A stretch of DNA of 64,000 nt from Astragalus membranaceus. Lineage: Eukaryota > Streptophyta > Magnoliopsida > Fabales > Fabaceae. How positions within the stretch are numbered: the stretch's first letter is position 1; every line of letters begins with the position of its first letter. A program made the position numbers and the translations under genes. Location of the stretch: NCBI GenBank assembly GCA_039519185.1, contig CM076846.1, positions 127,848,182 to 127,912,181 on the forward strand. The letters are read 5' to 3'. Below are positions 13,391 through 22,366 of the stretch, in pieces. The notes beneath the pieces were generated by a model. That model did no database searches and was not told where the DNA came from. It saw only the letters and a program-made list of their open reading frames with translations.

Positions 13391-15334
13391 CACAACACAC
13401 CCCATATGTGCACACGAGCAACACTTCCAGCAACAGGAAAATCCAGCAACAGTTTTTCAGCAACACAAAATCAAACATATGGCGTCCTAGGCGCCCATAC
13501 AGCAACCAAATGAATTTTTCAACCACAATTTCTCAACAACAAGTTGTCATATGCCTAGGGTTCATCAATAATCACTAGAAATACATAAAACGGCATACAT
13601 AGAGCCTACCCCTACTTAGTCCCCATCATAAAACCCTATTATAGAGAAGATGAGACCCACCCTTACCTTAGGTTATGACGAACACGCTATCTCCGTATAC
13701 GTAAGCTCCAAAGATCACCGCAACACGACTCCTCTCCTTTTCTCCTTGGGATTTTGCGCACCTCTCCTCTTTCTCTTCTCATGGGCGCGCCGTCCCTCTC
13801 TTCTCACTCTCTCTCAATTCGCTAATTTCTTTTCTTTTTGCAAAAGTGAGCCAAACCCTAAATTTTTAACTTAAGTATGCGCCTAGGCTAGTGGGCTTGG
13901 ATCGCGGGCTTTCCTTCTACTTAAGCCCGATTTATTATATTAGTAAACACCTTATATTATTATTTCTACCACCCAAATTTCCTTTAGTTAATTAAATAAT
14001 TTAATCTATTATTTTGGGGTGTTACAATCATCACAAAAATGTTTACCTCATGCATCTAGGCATTTCAATCTATTCATTATAGCATATGCATCAAAGCATT
14101 ACATTTGCATCTTCACATTTTGTGCATTCATCACATAGCAAAAAGAAAAAACATTCCACGTTAGTTGCACCATATTAATACTTGCATTTCATAGAGGAAA
14201 ATAGTAAAGAAGAAAAAGCAGAAATCTTTTCATTGCATTGGCATCATATTAATGTTCGCACTTCATAAAAAGGAAAAGAACAAAATCATTGCATGTCATT
14301 CATCATTAGAGCATTACATTTTGCATCAGATATTTCATAGAAAAAGCAAAGAAAGCAAAAAGAAAACAAAGAAAAGAAACCACAAAAGCAACACAAAAGC
14401 ATTCCATGTCATTCACCATTCCACAAGATACTAATCATTGCATGCGCCATTGCATCAGCAAAATTATTCAGACCATTAGATCAATACAGACATATGTTGA
14501 CCCATAAACCAGACCTTTGTGTCCATAATTCAAAGCCACTCCCTTGATCCCAGGCGATCCTCATTTCATGTCTTCTCATTCATTGCTTTTTCATTAGCAC
14601 ATCCAGTGTTGACTCTCACTTGCAAACTCCAAACAAACAACAAAAAGAACAGAAACATTCCCTGTCATCTAGCATTCCATATCATTCATCATTTCATAAG
14701 CATTCCTTTGTCATTCAATCCTCAAACATTAAAGCGGTGCATTTGCATCATATTAACGTTAGCATTTCCATAAAAGAAAAAGAACAAGAATCATTGCATC
14801 AAACATAAGAGCATCGCATCATATTAATGTTTGCATTTCATAGAAGAAGCAAAAAAGAAGCAAACAGAAGTTAGAACAAGAGCATTCCATTCATCAAAGC
14901 ATCAATCACCGCATACACTTGCATTCAAACATCCAAGCATTATGTTGATATTTGCATTTCATAAACTACAAAGAAGAAGCAAATACAAAAGAACAAAAGC
15001 ATTCCATAATATTCAAGACATCAATCATGGCATATGTTTGCATTACATGTGTCATTCATTGCATTGCTAAGCAAAATGCGGACGAACACAAGATGTTAAT
15101 CCTCATGCCTAGTTCCAAGAATCAGCACTTCAAGTGTCAGTCTTCAATCTAATTCTCAAGTCAGTCATCCTGGACTTGTCAGTCTCAAAATCTCATTCCC
15201 AGTCGCTCCTTCAGTTCGGAGTTCAAATGCACTTTCAGTTTAGAGTTCAGTCGCTCCTTCAGTTCGGAGTTCGAATGCCCTCGGGTCCCAAGTGGTTCAT
15301 TAAAAGTACGCTTAGTGTTCATCCTCATTTACTG

Positions 15335-15490
15335 CTTTCTCATCAGCATACCAAGTGTTCATTTACCGTTTTCCCATCAGCACGCCAAGTGTTCATTTAC
15401 TATTTTCGCATCAGCACGCCAAGTGTTCATTTACGGCTTCCTTATCCGCACGCCAAGTGTTCATTTACTGTTTCCTTTCTAGCAAACCAA
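15335..15490. repeat. 34-bp tandem repeat, about four units
   Basis: CACGCCAAGTGTTCATTTAC recurs with CAAGTGTTC at 15352, 15386, 15420 and 15454, a period of 34 bp. The intervening bases vary. It lies in non-coding retrotransposon spacer. Confidence 0.88.
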
Positions 15491-15566
15491 GCATTCATCA
15501 TCATTGCATCAGACATCAAATCAATTTTCAAAATACAAAATCATTTTCAATAAATAGGAGACTAAG

Positions 15567-15582
15567 TCGAATGTACATTCGA
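15567..15582. other. TGTACA-centred perfect palindrome
   Basis: TCGAATGTACATTCGA is a perfect 16-bp palindrome preceded by AAG, in the same context as the Ogre-P LTR palindromes at 30652, 30784 and 30937. Arms differ between copies but remain complementary. Confidence 0.75.
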
Positions 15583-16032
15583 AATAGTCATCACGATAGG
15601 ACACTTGAATGTGAATATATGCCTTGACAGGAATAATCAGGTTTTGATGATGGACAAAAGAAGGGCAAAAAGGTCAAGACTGCAAAAAGCGGAAAAATGC
15701 AATCAAGCGGAAAAATGCAAAAAGCGACAGTCAAGAATTATTTTACTGTTGTGTGTGTTTAGGATATTATTGTAAGTGAAAATAAAGCTCTCAAATATAA
15801 AATAAATCACACACTCACAAAAGATTTTATAAAAATAATTTTGCATGAAAACATCACAAAAGGTTTTATAAAAATAATTTTGCATGAAAACACTTTTCAA
15901 TAAACCTCATGCATGCAAGATTAATTAGGACAAGCACATGTGTTATGAAAATAATTTTTTAGAAAGTATAAAATCGATTTTAGCATGCATATAATATATT
16001 CTTGATGAATAAGGAAGTTATCCATGTTTTTA

Positions 16033-16430
16033 GGAAGGCACTCAATCGATTACATCATATCCTTCCTTCAAGCAAATAATCGATTACACTCTCTATGAAA
16101 ACATTCTCATAATCGATTATTCCCTTTCCCTTTTGAAGCACATAATCGATTATTACAATTTAAGGAAGGTATCCATACTTTCAGGAAAGCAAATAATCGA
16201 TTATCTTCTTGTTTCATTAAAGCACATAATCGATTAGTAAGATCTAAGGAAGCACCTAATCGATTATGCCATACTTTTAACATAGCTCATAAATCGATTA
16301 ATACCAATTAAGGAAGGCTCCTAATCGATTATCTTCTCCAAAACATCCATCACATAATCGATTATCCATGTCAAATCTATTTGAGCCCTTAATCGATTAT
16401 CAACTCCAAATGTTTTTTAACATAATCGAT
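16033..16430. promoter_or_regulatory. Cluster of about 12 AATCGATTA palindromic words upstream of the TATA box
   Basis: The palindromic core AATCGATT(A) occurs near 16041, 16078, 16112, 16145, 16195, 16229, 16258, 16291, 16322, 16356, 16391 and 16425, at irregular spacing of roughly 30-50 bp separated by unrelated sequence. It ends about 40 bp before the TATA box. This is the shape of a homotypic transcription-factor site cluster. The factor is unknown. Confidence 0.8.
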
Positions 16431-16466
16431 TACCTTGTTTCCTAAAGTGGATCACATTTGATTTCC

Positions 16467-16474
16467 TATAAATA
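16467..16474 (+). promoter_or_regulatory. TATA box of the SIRE-type LTR
   Basis: TATAAATA within CCTATAAATAGGG, the canonical plant TATA context, directly downstream of the AATCGATTA cluster. Transcription would start about 30 bp downstream, placing R and U5 in 16500-17116. Confidence 0.8.
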
Positions 16475-16714
16475 GGGTGCTCATTTTCTCATTTCACAAC
16501 CAACCCAATTTCACACCAATTGATACGCATTTTCACACTCTTCTCTATCACTCTCATACTACTCTTTCACTTGCTAATATTTTATTTGTTGAGAGCTTTA
16601 TAATTCACATAGTTTGATATTGTATTACTGTGCTTCAACTTGTTTTATCCACACTACTGAGTGTGCTATCAAATCTTTTTTTCTTCTCATTTGTTGGGTG
16701 AGATCCCAAGGTAT

Positions 16715-16800
16715 TCAAGAGAGGTGATATCTCTTGGTGTTTTCTAGAGAGGTGATATCTCTAGGTTTTAAAGGTTTTCTTTCAGGGAGGTGATATCCCG
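16715..16800 (+). repeat. Three GGTGATAT hairpins in the SIRE leader
   Basis: GAGAGGTGATATCTC occurs twice (about 16721 and 16747) and GGGAGGTGATATCCC once (about 16785). The arms GAGA/TCTC change to GGGA/TCCC while staying complementary. They lie downstream of the TATA box and so in the transcribed leader. Confidence 0.7.
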
Positions 16801-17118
16801 GTGTTGTAAGTTCTTGATTGTAAAGGTTTCTAGCTGAACCTGTTTTAAAAGCTAGTGATTAGTTGAAATCCCTTGGAGCATTCCTCGGGGACTAGACGTA
16901 GGCCTGTGGTTTGGCCGAACCAGTATAAATCTCTTTGTGTCATCTTCCTCCCTTCATCTCCTTTATTTTACTTGCAATTTATTTTATTTCTTTATCATAG
17001 GTATTTAAATTCAAGCATCTTATTTGATCAAAATCTCTTAAAAACTTTATTTTTAATCGCAATTTTTAATTTCACAATTCACCCCCCCTCTTGTGTTTGA
17101 AGTCACTTGGTCAACAAG

Positions 17119-17130
17119 TGGTACCAGAGC
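17119..17130 (+). promoter_or_regulatory. SIRE-type primer-binding site
   Basis: TGGTACCAGAGC, one mismatch from the initiator-Met complement TGGTATCAGAGC, lies two bases after the LTR end ACA. Confidence 0.8.
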
Positions 17131-17168
17131 TAGACTCTTGGTCAAGACTAACTATCTCAAGAGGCAAG

Positions 17169-18827
17169 ATGACTTCAAATGACTCCTTAAACAGACCCCC
17201 ATCTTTCAATGGTGAAGGGTATGATTATTGGAAAACAAGAATGAAAATTTTCATTGAGGGAGTAGATTGTGATATTTGGGATGCTGTCATAAATGGTCCA
17301 TTTGTTCCCACTCATCTTGTCAATGATGAAATGGTGAAAAAACCTAGATCTCTTTGGACCAAAGAGGAAAAAGAAAAGGTTCAATACAATTTGAAAGCTA
17401 AGAACATCATCACAACTGCTTTAAGCATCGATGAGTTCTATCGCGTATCAAATTGTAAAACCGCCAAGGAAATGTGGGACGCCCTTCAAGTGACCCATGA
17501 AGGTACTACCGAGGTCAAAAGGGCTAGAATGAACACATTAACTCATGAGTATGAACTATTTAAGATGAAACCGGGTGAAACCATCCAAGAACTAAACAAA
17601 CGTTTCATCCACATAGTTAACCATCTCAGAGGCCTTGGAAAATCCTTCGAAAATGCGGATTTGACCAATAAAGTGCTACGATGCCTAAATAGAAATTGGC
17701 AACCCAAAGTGACGGCTATCTCGGAATCAAGAGACATATCCTCTATGGACTTAACTACTCTGTTTGGAAAATTGCAGGAACACGAGCTTGAACTGAATCG
17801 ACTAACTGAAAGCGAGGAAGGTGAAAAGAAAAAGAAAGGACTGGCGCTAAAAGCATGTATCACAGAAAGTAACACGGAAGATAATGATAGCTCCAATGAA
17901 AGTGATGAAGACATGAGTGAAATGGTTCGAATGTTCAAAAAGTTCATAAGGTATAAAGGTAAACAAAACCCTCAAAGCAAAAATGAGGAAGGAACCTCCT
18001 TCAATCCAACATGCTACAAATGTGGTAAGAAGGTGCACATAAAGCCAAACTGCCCCCAAAATTAAAAATATGAGAAACCGGACAGAAAACCCCAAAGGGA
18101 ATCAAGAAGGGCATACATCACTTGGGAAGAAAATGACGTGGAGTCATCCGATGAATCTCAAGAAGAGGAAGCAAAACTATGTCTCATGGCAAAACATGAG
18201 GAAGATGAGGTAAACTCTATTGAAACTGAGTATGATTTAACTTATAATGAACTGCTTAGTATTTGTGAAGAACTAAATAATGAATCAACCAAACTTAGAA
18301 AGATCGTTTCCACTTCTAAGAAAACTATTTCCACTCTTCACTCTAAAATCGAAATTTTAAACAAGGAAATAGACATTCTTAAAGAAAAACAAATTTTTGT
18401 AAGTGAGGTCTCCTCTTGCAACTCTTATGAAAATAAAAAGGAGAGTACTCTCAAATGTGAAGAGTGCAACGTTTTGAAAAAGAAAATTGATGATTTGCAC
18501 AACACTCTTGCAAAATTCACCATGGGAAGAGACAATCTTAATATCATTTTGGGAAATCAAAGGGGAACTTATGATAAAGCCGGTTTGGGCTATCAACCAA
18601 AGAATCATGAAAAATATTTCAAAAAGTTTTTTAGTCCCAACATAACATCTAGTAGCCCTTTTACAAAATGTTATTATTGTGGTAGAAAAGGTCATACATC
18701 TTCTATTTGTAATGCAAGAAAGAATATTGATATGAATGACAAATGGAAGTGGAATCCAAAGGGCACAATTCCCAAGACTAACCCAAAAGGACCCAAGATG
18801 ATTTGGGTACCAAAAGCCAAAAATTGA
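17169..18827 (+). pseudogene. gag: Copia SIRE-type gag with one in-frame stop
   Basis: Gag would form the virus-like particle and package the element RNA. The ATG at 17169 (MTSNDSLNRPPSF) opens a frame broken only by TAA at 18063-18065 and continuing in the same frame to 18827, about 550 residues. The N-terminal part matches the copia Gag domain (YDYWKTRMK ... WDAL near residues 20-105). Two CCHC zinc knuckles are present: CYKCGKKVHIKPNC just before the stop and CYYCGRKGHTSSIC near 18670, separated by an acidic and coiled-coil stretch. It ends (MIWVPKAKN) just before the protease remnant. The stop is probably AAA to TAA. Upstream Met codons lie in the leader and were not used. Confidence 0.85.
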
Positions 18828-18843
18828 TTTTGTGTTGTAGGTG

Positions 18844-18910
18844 TGCTTGAAAGCCAAAAGCTCAAAGTGGTATCTAGATAGCGGCTGTTCAAAGCACATG
18901 ACAGGAGACT
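18844..18910 (+). pseudogene. Copia protease active-site remnant
   Basis: A short stretch translates to WYLDSGCSKHMTGD, the aspartic protease signature of SIRE-type copia elements with catalytic DSG. It is in a different frame from Gag and a stop follows immediately. Further pieces resembling the integrase N-terminal linker, with several stops, continue to about 19110. Confidence 0.8.
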
Positions 18911-19131
18911 AAGAGAAGTTCTCTCATTTAGCTCCAAAAAGAAGCGGACTTGTGTCTTATTGTGACAGTACAAAAGGTAAAATTAGTGGCGTCGGCACTA
19001 TTGGTAAGAAACTAAATCCTGTTTTGAAAATGCACTGTTAGTTGAAGGCTTGAAGCATAACTTGCTAAGTATTAGTCATCTGTGCAACAAAGGTAATAAG
19101 GTTGTGCTTGATTCTTATACTTGTCTTATGA

Positions 19132-19310
19132 TTGAAATTACTATGCACTCGTTATTACTCTCGCTATGCATGGACCTTGTTTATTTTTCATAAAAACGAT
19201 GCTTTTGGTGCATTTCAAAAATTTGATAAGACTATTGCATCTATCCGAAGTGATCACGGTGGTGAGTTCCAAAATGAGGCTTTTGAAAATTTCATGCAAA
19301 TTGATTTTCA
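19132..19310 (+). pseudogene. Copia integrase core remnant
   Basis: IRSDHGGEFQNEAFENF (about 19237-19290) is the second-aspartate region of the copia integrase catalytic core (D of D,D,E in SDHGGEF). After it the sequence runs into the 3' non-coding tail, so the rest of integrase, all of RT and RNase H are gone. Confidence 0.8.
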
Positions 19311-19365
19311 CTTATCGTTTGAATATATGCCTTTATATGATTTATTTTTCCCGCTTTTTGATAAT

Positions 19366-19556
19366 GCCAAAAGGGGGAGAGTTATGTGATTTGCATGTTT
19401 CATGGGGAGTATTCTTTAAATGTTTGCATATAGAAAGGGGGGGTATAATCTGTGCTTATCTCTGATATATACACTGTTTCAAAATATTTCTATTCTAACC
19501 CTTTCATTGAGCAAATCCCTCCTAAAGATGTTTGTCATCATCAAAAAGGGGGAGAA
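19366..19556 (+). promoter_or_regulatory. Three polypurine tracts before the 3' LTR
   Basis: AAAAGGGGGAGAG at about 19369, GAAAGGGGGGG at about 19433, and AAAAAGGGGGAGAA at 19543-19556, which directly abuts the LTR start TGTGAATATATG. The last is the functional plus-strand primer by position. Repeated tracts are typical of the SIRE lineage. Confidence 0.85.
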
Positions 19557-19921
19557 TGTGAATATATGCCTTGACAGGAATAATCAGGTTTTGATGATTG
19601 ACAAAAGAAGGGCAAAAAGGTCAAGACTGCAAAAAGCGGAAAAATGTAATCAAGCGACAGTCAAGAATTATTTTACTGTTGTGTGTGTTTAGGATATTAT
19701 TGTAAGTGAAAATAAAGCTCAAAAATATAAAATAAATCACACACTCACAAAAGATTTTATAAAAATAATTTTGCATGAAAACATCACAAAAGGTTTTATA
19801 AAAATAATTTTGCATGAAAATACTTTTCAATAAACCTCATGCATGCATTAATTAGGACAAGCACATGTGTTATGAAAATAATTTTTTAGAAAGTATAAAA
19901 TCGATTTTAGCATGCATATAA
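19557..19921 (+). repeat. SIRE-type 3' LTR, truncated after about 365 bp
   Basis: It matches 15610-15966 closely (including CATGCATATAAT), then changes abruptly at about 19921 to Ogre-P LTR repeats. The missing 1.15 kb includes the AATCGATTA cluster and TATA box. The join shares ATAAT with the intact LTR, consistent with a microhomology deletion. Confidence 0.88.
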
Positions 19922-20700
19922 TCTTTGTATTTTAATTTGCTTATTGTTAGTGGTTGATGATAGGCAAGTTGATTCTCACTAGTGCCTAGTGCAGTTTTCT
20001 CAAAGTGAGAGGATTGCTCTAGGTGATTCAACTTAGTTGTGTGTTTATTTAATCTTTGTATTTTAATTTGCTTATTGTTAGTGGTTGATGATAGGCAAGT
20101 TGATTTTCACTAATGCCTAGTGCACTTTTCTCAAAGTGAGAGGATTGCTCTATGTGATTCAACTTAGTTGTGTGTTTATTTAATCTTTGTATTTTAATTT
20201 GCTTATTGTTAGTGGTTGATGATAGGCAAGTTGATTCTCACTAGTGCCTAGTGCACTTTTCTCAAAGTGAGAGGATTGCTCTATGTGATTCAACTTAGTT
20301 GTGTGTTTATTTAATCTTTGTATTTTAATTTGCTTATTGTTAGTGGTTGATGATAGGCAAGTTGATTTTCACTAATGCCTTGTGCATTTTGATTCAAGTG
20401 AGAAGATTTCTCTATGTGATTCAACTTAGTTGTGTGTTTATTTAATCTTTGTATTTTAATTTGCTTATTGTTAGTGGTTGATGATAGGCAAGTTGATTCT
20501 CACTTGTGCCTAGGGCACTTTGATTCAAGTGAGAAGATTTCTCTATGTGAGACAACTTGGTTTTAATGTTCATTTACTTGTTCTTATACTCTAGTTTGAT
20601 CATTGTTTATTGTTGATGATAAATCACATGACTCCCACTTATGCCTAGTGCATCATGTTCTAAGTGGTGAAGATGGTTTTAGATGATTCAACCTTCCCCT
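19920..20700 (+). repeat. 131-bp tandem repeat, five units plus one diverged
   Basis: AATCTTTGTATTTTAATTTG starts units at 19920, 20051, 20182, 20313 and 20444; a diverged sixth follows to about 20700. Each unit contains GTTGATGATAGGCAAG ... GTGATTCAAC, whose ends are complementary. This is the same approximately 80-nt stem found three times as dispersed copies in the 3' LTR (29729-30190). The array therefore arose by expansion of an LTR motif, not as an independent satellite. Confidence 0.93.
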
Positions 20701-21471
20701 TTTAATTTCTTAATGAATAAAAGATGAGATAGTTAGGTTTATGGTTTAGGGTTCGTGGGGTATTGCAAGGGATAGGTTACCCAAAACCTTGATGCTCCCT
20801 CCTCTTTGATGGTGTTATTAGCCTTTGGGCACTTGCTCATATTGTTGATTGCAAAGGATAGGCTTACCCTAGTCTTGAGACCATTCCTTTTGTTCATGTT
20901 ATTGAGAAATCATTGCTCACATGTTTACTAGCTTAACTAAAATCATTCTATGCCTGTGATCAATCGTTTAACTGCTCTTGATGCAACTTAAATGTCTTGA
21001 TTTAATTGTCTTCCATCCTCTCCACTTGTATGACCTCCTAATGAAGACGTAAGCCTACTTGCTTGTTGTAGCATAGAGTCATTAGGGTAAATACACTCTT
21101 TCTTACACACACACACATTTGTCTTGAGAACTTTACTTTGCATCCTTGACATTTGAATCTTTGATTTTATTGGCATGTTTAGTCTTAGTTGACGTTCAAC
21201 AAATGCGTGATTGCTCGATTAACGAATGTGCTTGAACTTTATAACCAATCTTTGATAATAACTTCACTCTTTCCCAAAAACCTCTCAAACTCTTTTCTAA
21301 CCAATGCAAGTTATTAGTGACTATCATCCAAAGCCTTTGCTTGTTTGATTGTCATGAATGCTATCAATAGTTATTAGTAATGATCACTCAAAGCCTTTGC
21401 TTGCTTGGTCATTATGAAAGCTTTTCCTTTTTCCAAACCCTGTCAAAAGCATTTTCATTTTCAAATTAGAA

Positions 21472-22022
21472 CTACGTCGCTTTGATTCCCATTTGGGATA
21501 CGTAGGAGCGAGTCTCGTTCTCGTCAAGCGCAGCAAATAAAAATCATTTTAGCAATCAAAAACTAGCATTTGCGTAACAAAGAGAATCATTTCTATAAGC
21601 TAGAATCATTTTCAAACCCATCGTTGCCAGTGGTTAATCAGAACCTTTGTTCGTCTAGCCATTGGTAGCGATGTCTTTTCCCCCCAAAGAACAATAAGCG
21701 GTGATCACCCATAGCTTTTGTTAGTTTGATCATCCGTGCTAATCAATCTCTTTCGAAAACCATTTTCAAAAAGAGCAAATAAAAACGAGTTGCTACTAAT
21801 AGTCAATCAGAACCCTTGTTCGTCTGACTGGCGGTGGTGACTCTCATTTTCAAGAACACTTAGTGGTGATTACCCATAACCTTGGTTAGTTTAATCATTC
21901 ACTAAATGCTCGTCCTATTTCGAAAACTCACTAAAAAGATAAAAGACAAAAACCTTTTCAAAAGAAGGACAAGCCAAGAACTACGTAGCTTTGAATTCTC
22001 CATCGCACCGGGAGATACGTAG
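21472..22022 (+). other. Two CTACGTA hairpins in the 5' LTR
   Basis: Copy 1 (21472-21505): CTACGT ... TACGTAG with inner arms TCCC/GGGA. Copy 2 (21981-22022): CTACGTA ... TACGTAG with inner arms TCTCC/GGAGA. GCTTTGA is conserved between outer and inner arm and GGAGCG follows. The inner arms differ completely between copies but stay complementary. Confidence 0.8.
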
Positions 22023-22156
22023 GAGCGAGAGGCTAACTCTCGTCAAGCGCCAAAAATAAAAATTTTCATTAAGTCTTCTCATTCCCTTTTCAATAAAGAG
22101 GCAATTTAAGTATTTTCCAAATCAACACTTAAAACCACACGTTTAGTTAAAGGTTC

Positions 22157-22203
22157 CCTTTCGGTAGAAAGGAGGTGTGGGGTGTTAATACCTTCCCCAT
22201 GCC
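22157..22203 (+). other. HP1/HP2 double hairpin near the LTR end (5' LTR copy)
   Basis: HP1: CCTTTC (22157-22162), loop GGTA, GAAAGG (22167-22172). HP2: GGTGTGGGG (22174-22182), 12-nt loop TGTTAATACCTT, CCCCATGCC (22195-22203). HP2 pairs over all nine positions if two G-U wobbles are allowed, which fits RNA better than DNA. CGACCCCCGAAC follows, as in the other copies. Confidence 0.8.
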
Positions 22204-22366
22204 TAACCGACCCCCGAACCCAAAATTTTCTGGTTTCCAAAAGGCCATTGCTTTCCAGAAAAGGTTTTTTCAATGTTTTACCTTAAAAAATATTGGTGGC
22301 GACTTCATTGTTTTAAAAAGTTGTAAACGAAGAAAGATCCCCTCAGGGACTTTTTCGGGCGCAACA

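Larger units (their letters stand above)
1169..14026 (-). mobile_element. Element A: non-autonomous Ty3-type LTR retrotransposon, split by element B
   Basis: Two LTRs begin TGTAACACCCC and end GGGGTGTTACA (1169-8033 and 11079-14026). They are flanked by the 5-bp target duplication ATCAT at 1164-1168 and 14027-14031. Orientation is minus: the reverse complement of 11063-11074 is the initiator-Met primer site TGGTATCAGAGC next to the right LTR, and a purine tract on the minus strand lies next to the left LTR at about 8034-8050. The interior (8034-11078) has no gag or pol, so the element needs enzymes from a relative. The left LTR has lost about 1.14 kb and gained element B; the right LTR lacks about 42 bp present in the left. 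Confidence 0.93.
11079..14026 (-). repeat. Element A right (5') LTR, 2948 bp
   Basis: The more complete LTR of the pair. It contains three repeat systems (11870-12215, GC-rich words at 12505-12600, and the 162-bp array) and the uninterrupted element B target site near 13785. It ends GGGGTGTTACA, followed by the target duplication ATCAT. The 42-bp deletion relative to the left LTR lies near 13930. Confidence 0.93.
14032..15609. other. Ogre-like spacer/LTR remnant, right-hand part
   Basis: Continues the sequence interrupted by element A. The phrase GCATCATATTAATGTTYGC followed by ATTTCATARAA recurs at about 14243, 14745 and 14817, with diverged forms at 14170 and 14937. Positions 15541-15609 resemble the Ogre-P LTR near 30905-30975, including a TGTACA-centred palindrome. 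Several small open frames (14519-14773, 14831-15070) have no recognisable family. It looks like a mosaic of spacer and LTR with deletions between them. Confidence 0.45.
15610..17116 (+). repeat. SIRE-type 5' LTR
   Basis: It begins TGTGAATATATGCC, exactly as at 19557, and ends ...GGTCAACA just before the primer site, giving about 1507 bp. It holds an array of TAATCGATTA words, a TATA box and three GGTGATAT hairpins. Relative to the 3' copy it carries a short duplication near 15700. Confidence 0.88.
15610..19921 (+). mobile_element. SIRE/Maximus-type Ty1-copia element, pol mostly deleted
   Basis: The 5' LTR (15610-17116), primer site, Gag, protease and integrase scraps, several purine tracts and a truncated 3' LTR (19557-19921) follow in copia order. 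The multiple GGGGGAG tracts before the 3' LTR, the long Gag with two CCHC knuckles and the LTR start TGTGAATATATG fit the SIRE/Maximus lineage. RT and RNase H are absent and the 3' LTR stops after about 365 bp, so the copy is dead. The TSD cannot be tested because the right end is lost. Confidence 0.88.
19922..22366 (+). repeat. Ogre-P 5' LTR remnant
   Basis: Corresponds to roughly the last two thirds of the 3' LTR. It starts in 131-bp tandem repeats, carries two CTACGTA hairpins and the HP1/HP2 module, and ends TTTTTCGGGCGCAACA at 22366. The element interior begins directly in mid-gag at 22367, so the primer site and everything before it are deleted. U3 with its promoter is also gone. Confidence 0.85.

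Noticed and set aside
12993..13490. 165-aa plus-strand frame (and 156 aa at 1947-2417) made of a 54-residue repeat
   Set aside because: It follows from a 162-bp tandem repeat whose length is a multiple of three, is antisense to element A, and has no known domain.
16033..16430. Regularly repeated AATCGATTA words as a CRISPR-like array
   Set aside because: The genome is a plant, spacing is irregular, the repeat is only 9-10 bp, and it lies in an LTR promoter.
19920..20700. 131-bp repeat as a centromeric or independent satellite
   Set aside because: Units contain the stem motif found dispersed in the Ogre 3' LTR and sit at the expected LTR position; only about six units are present.
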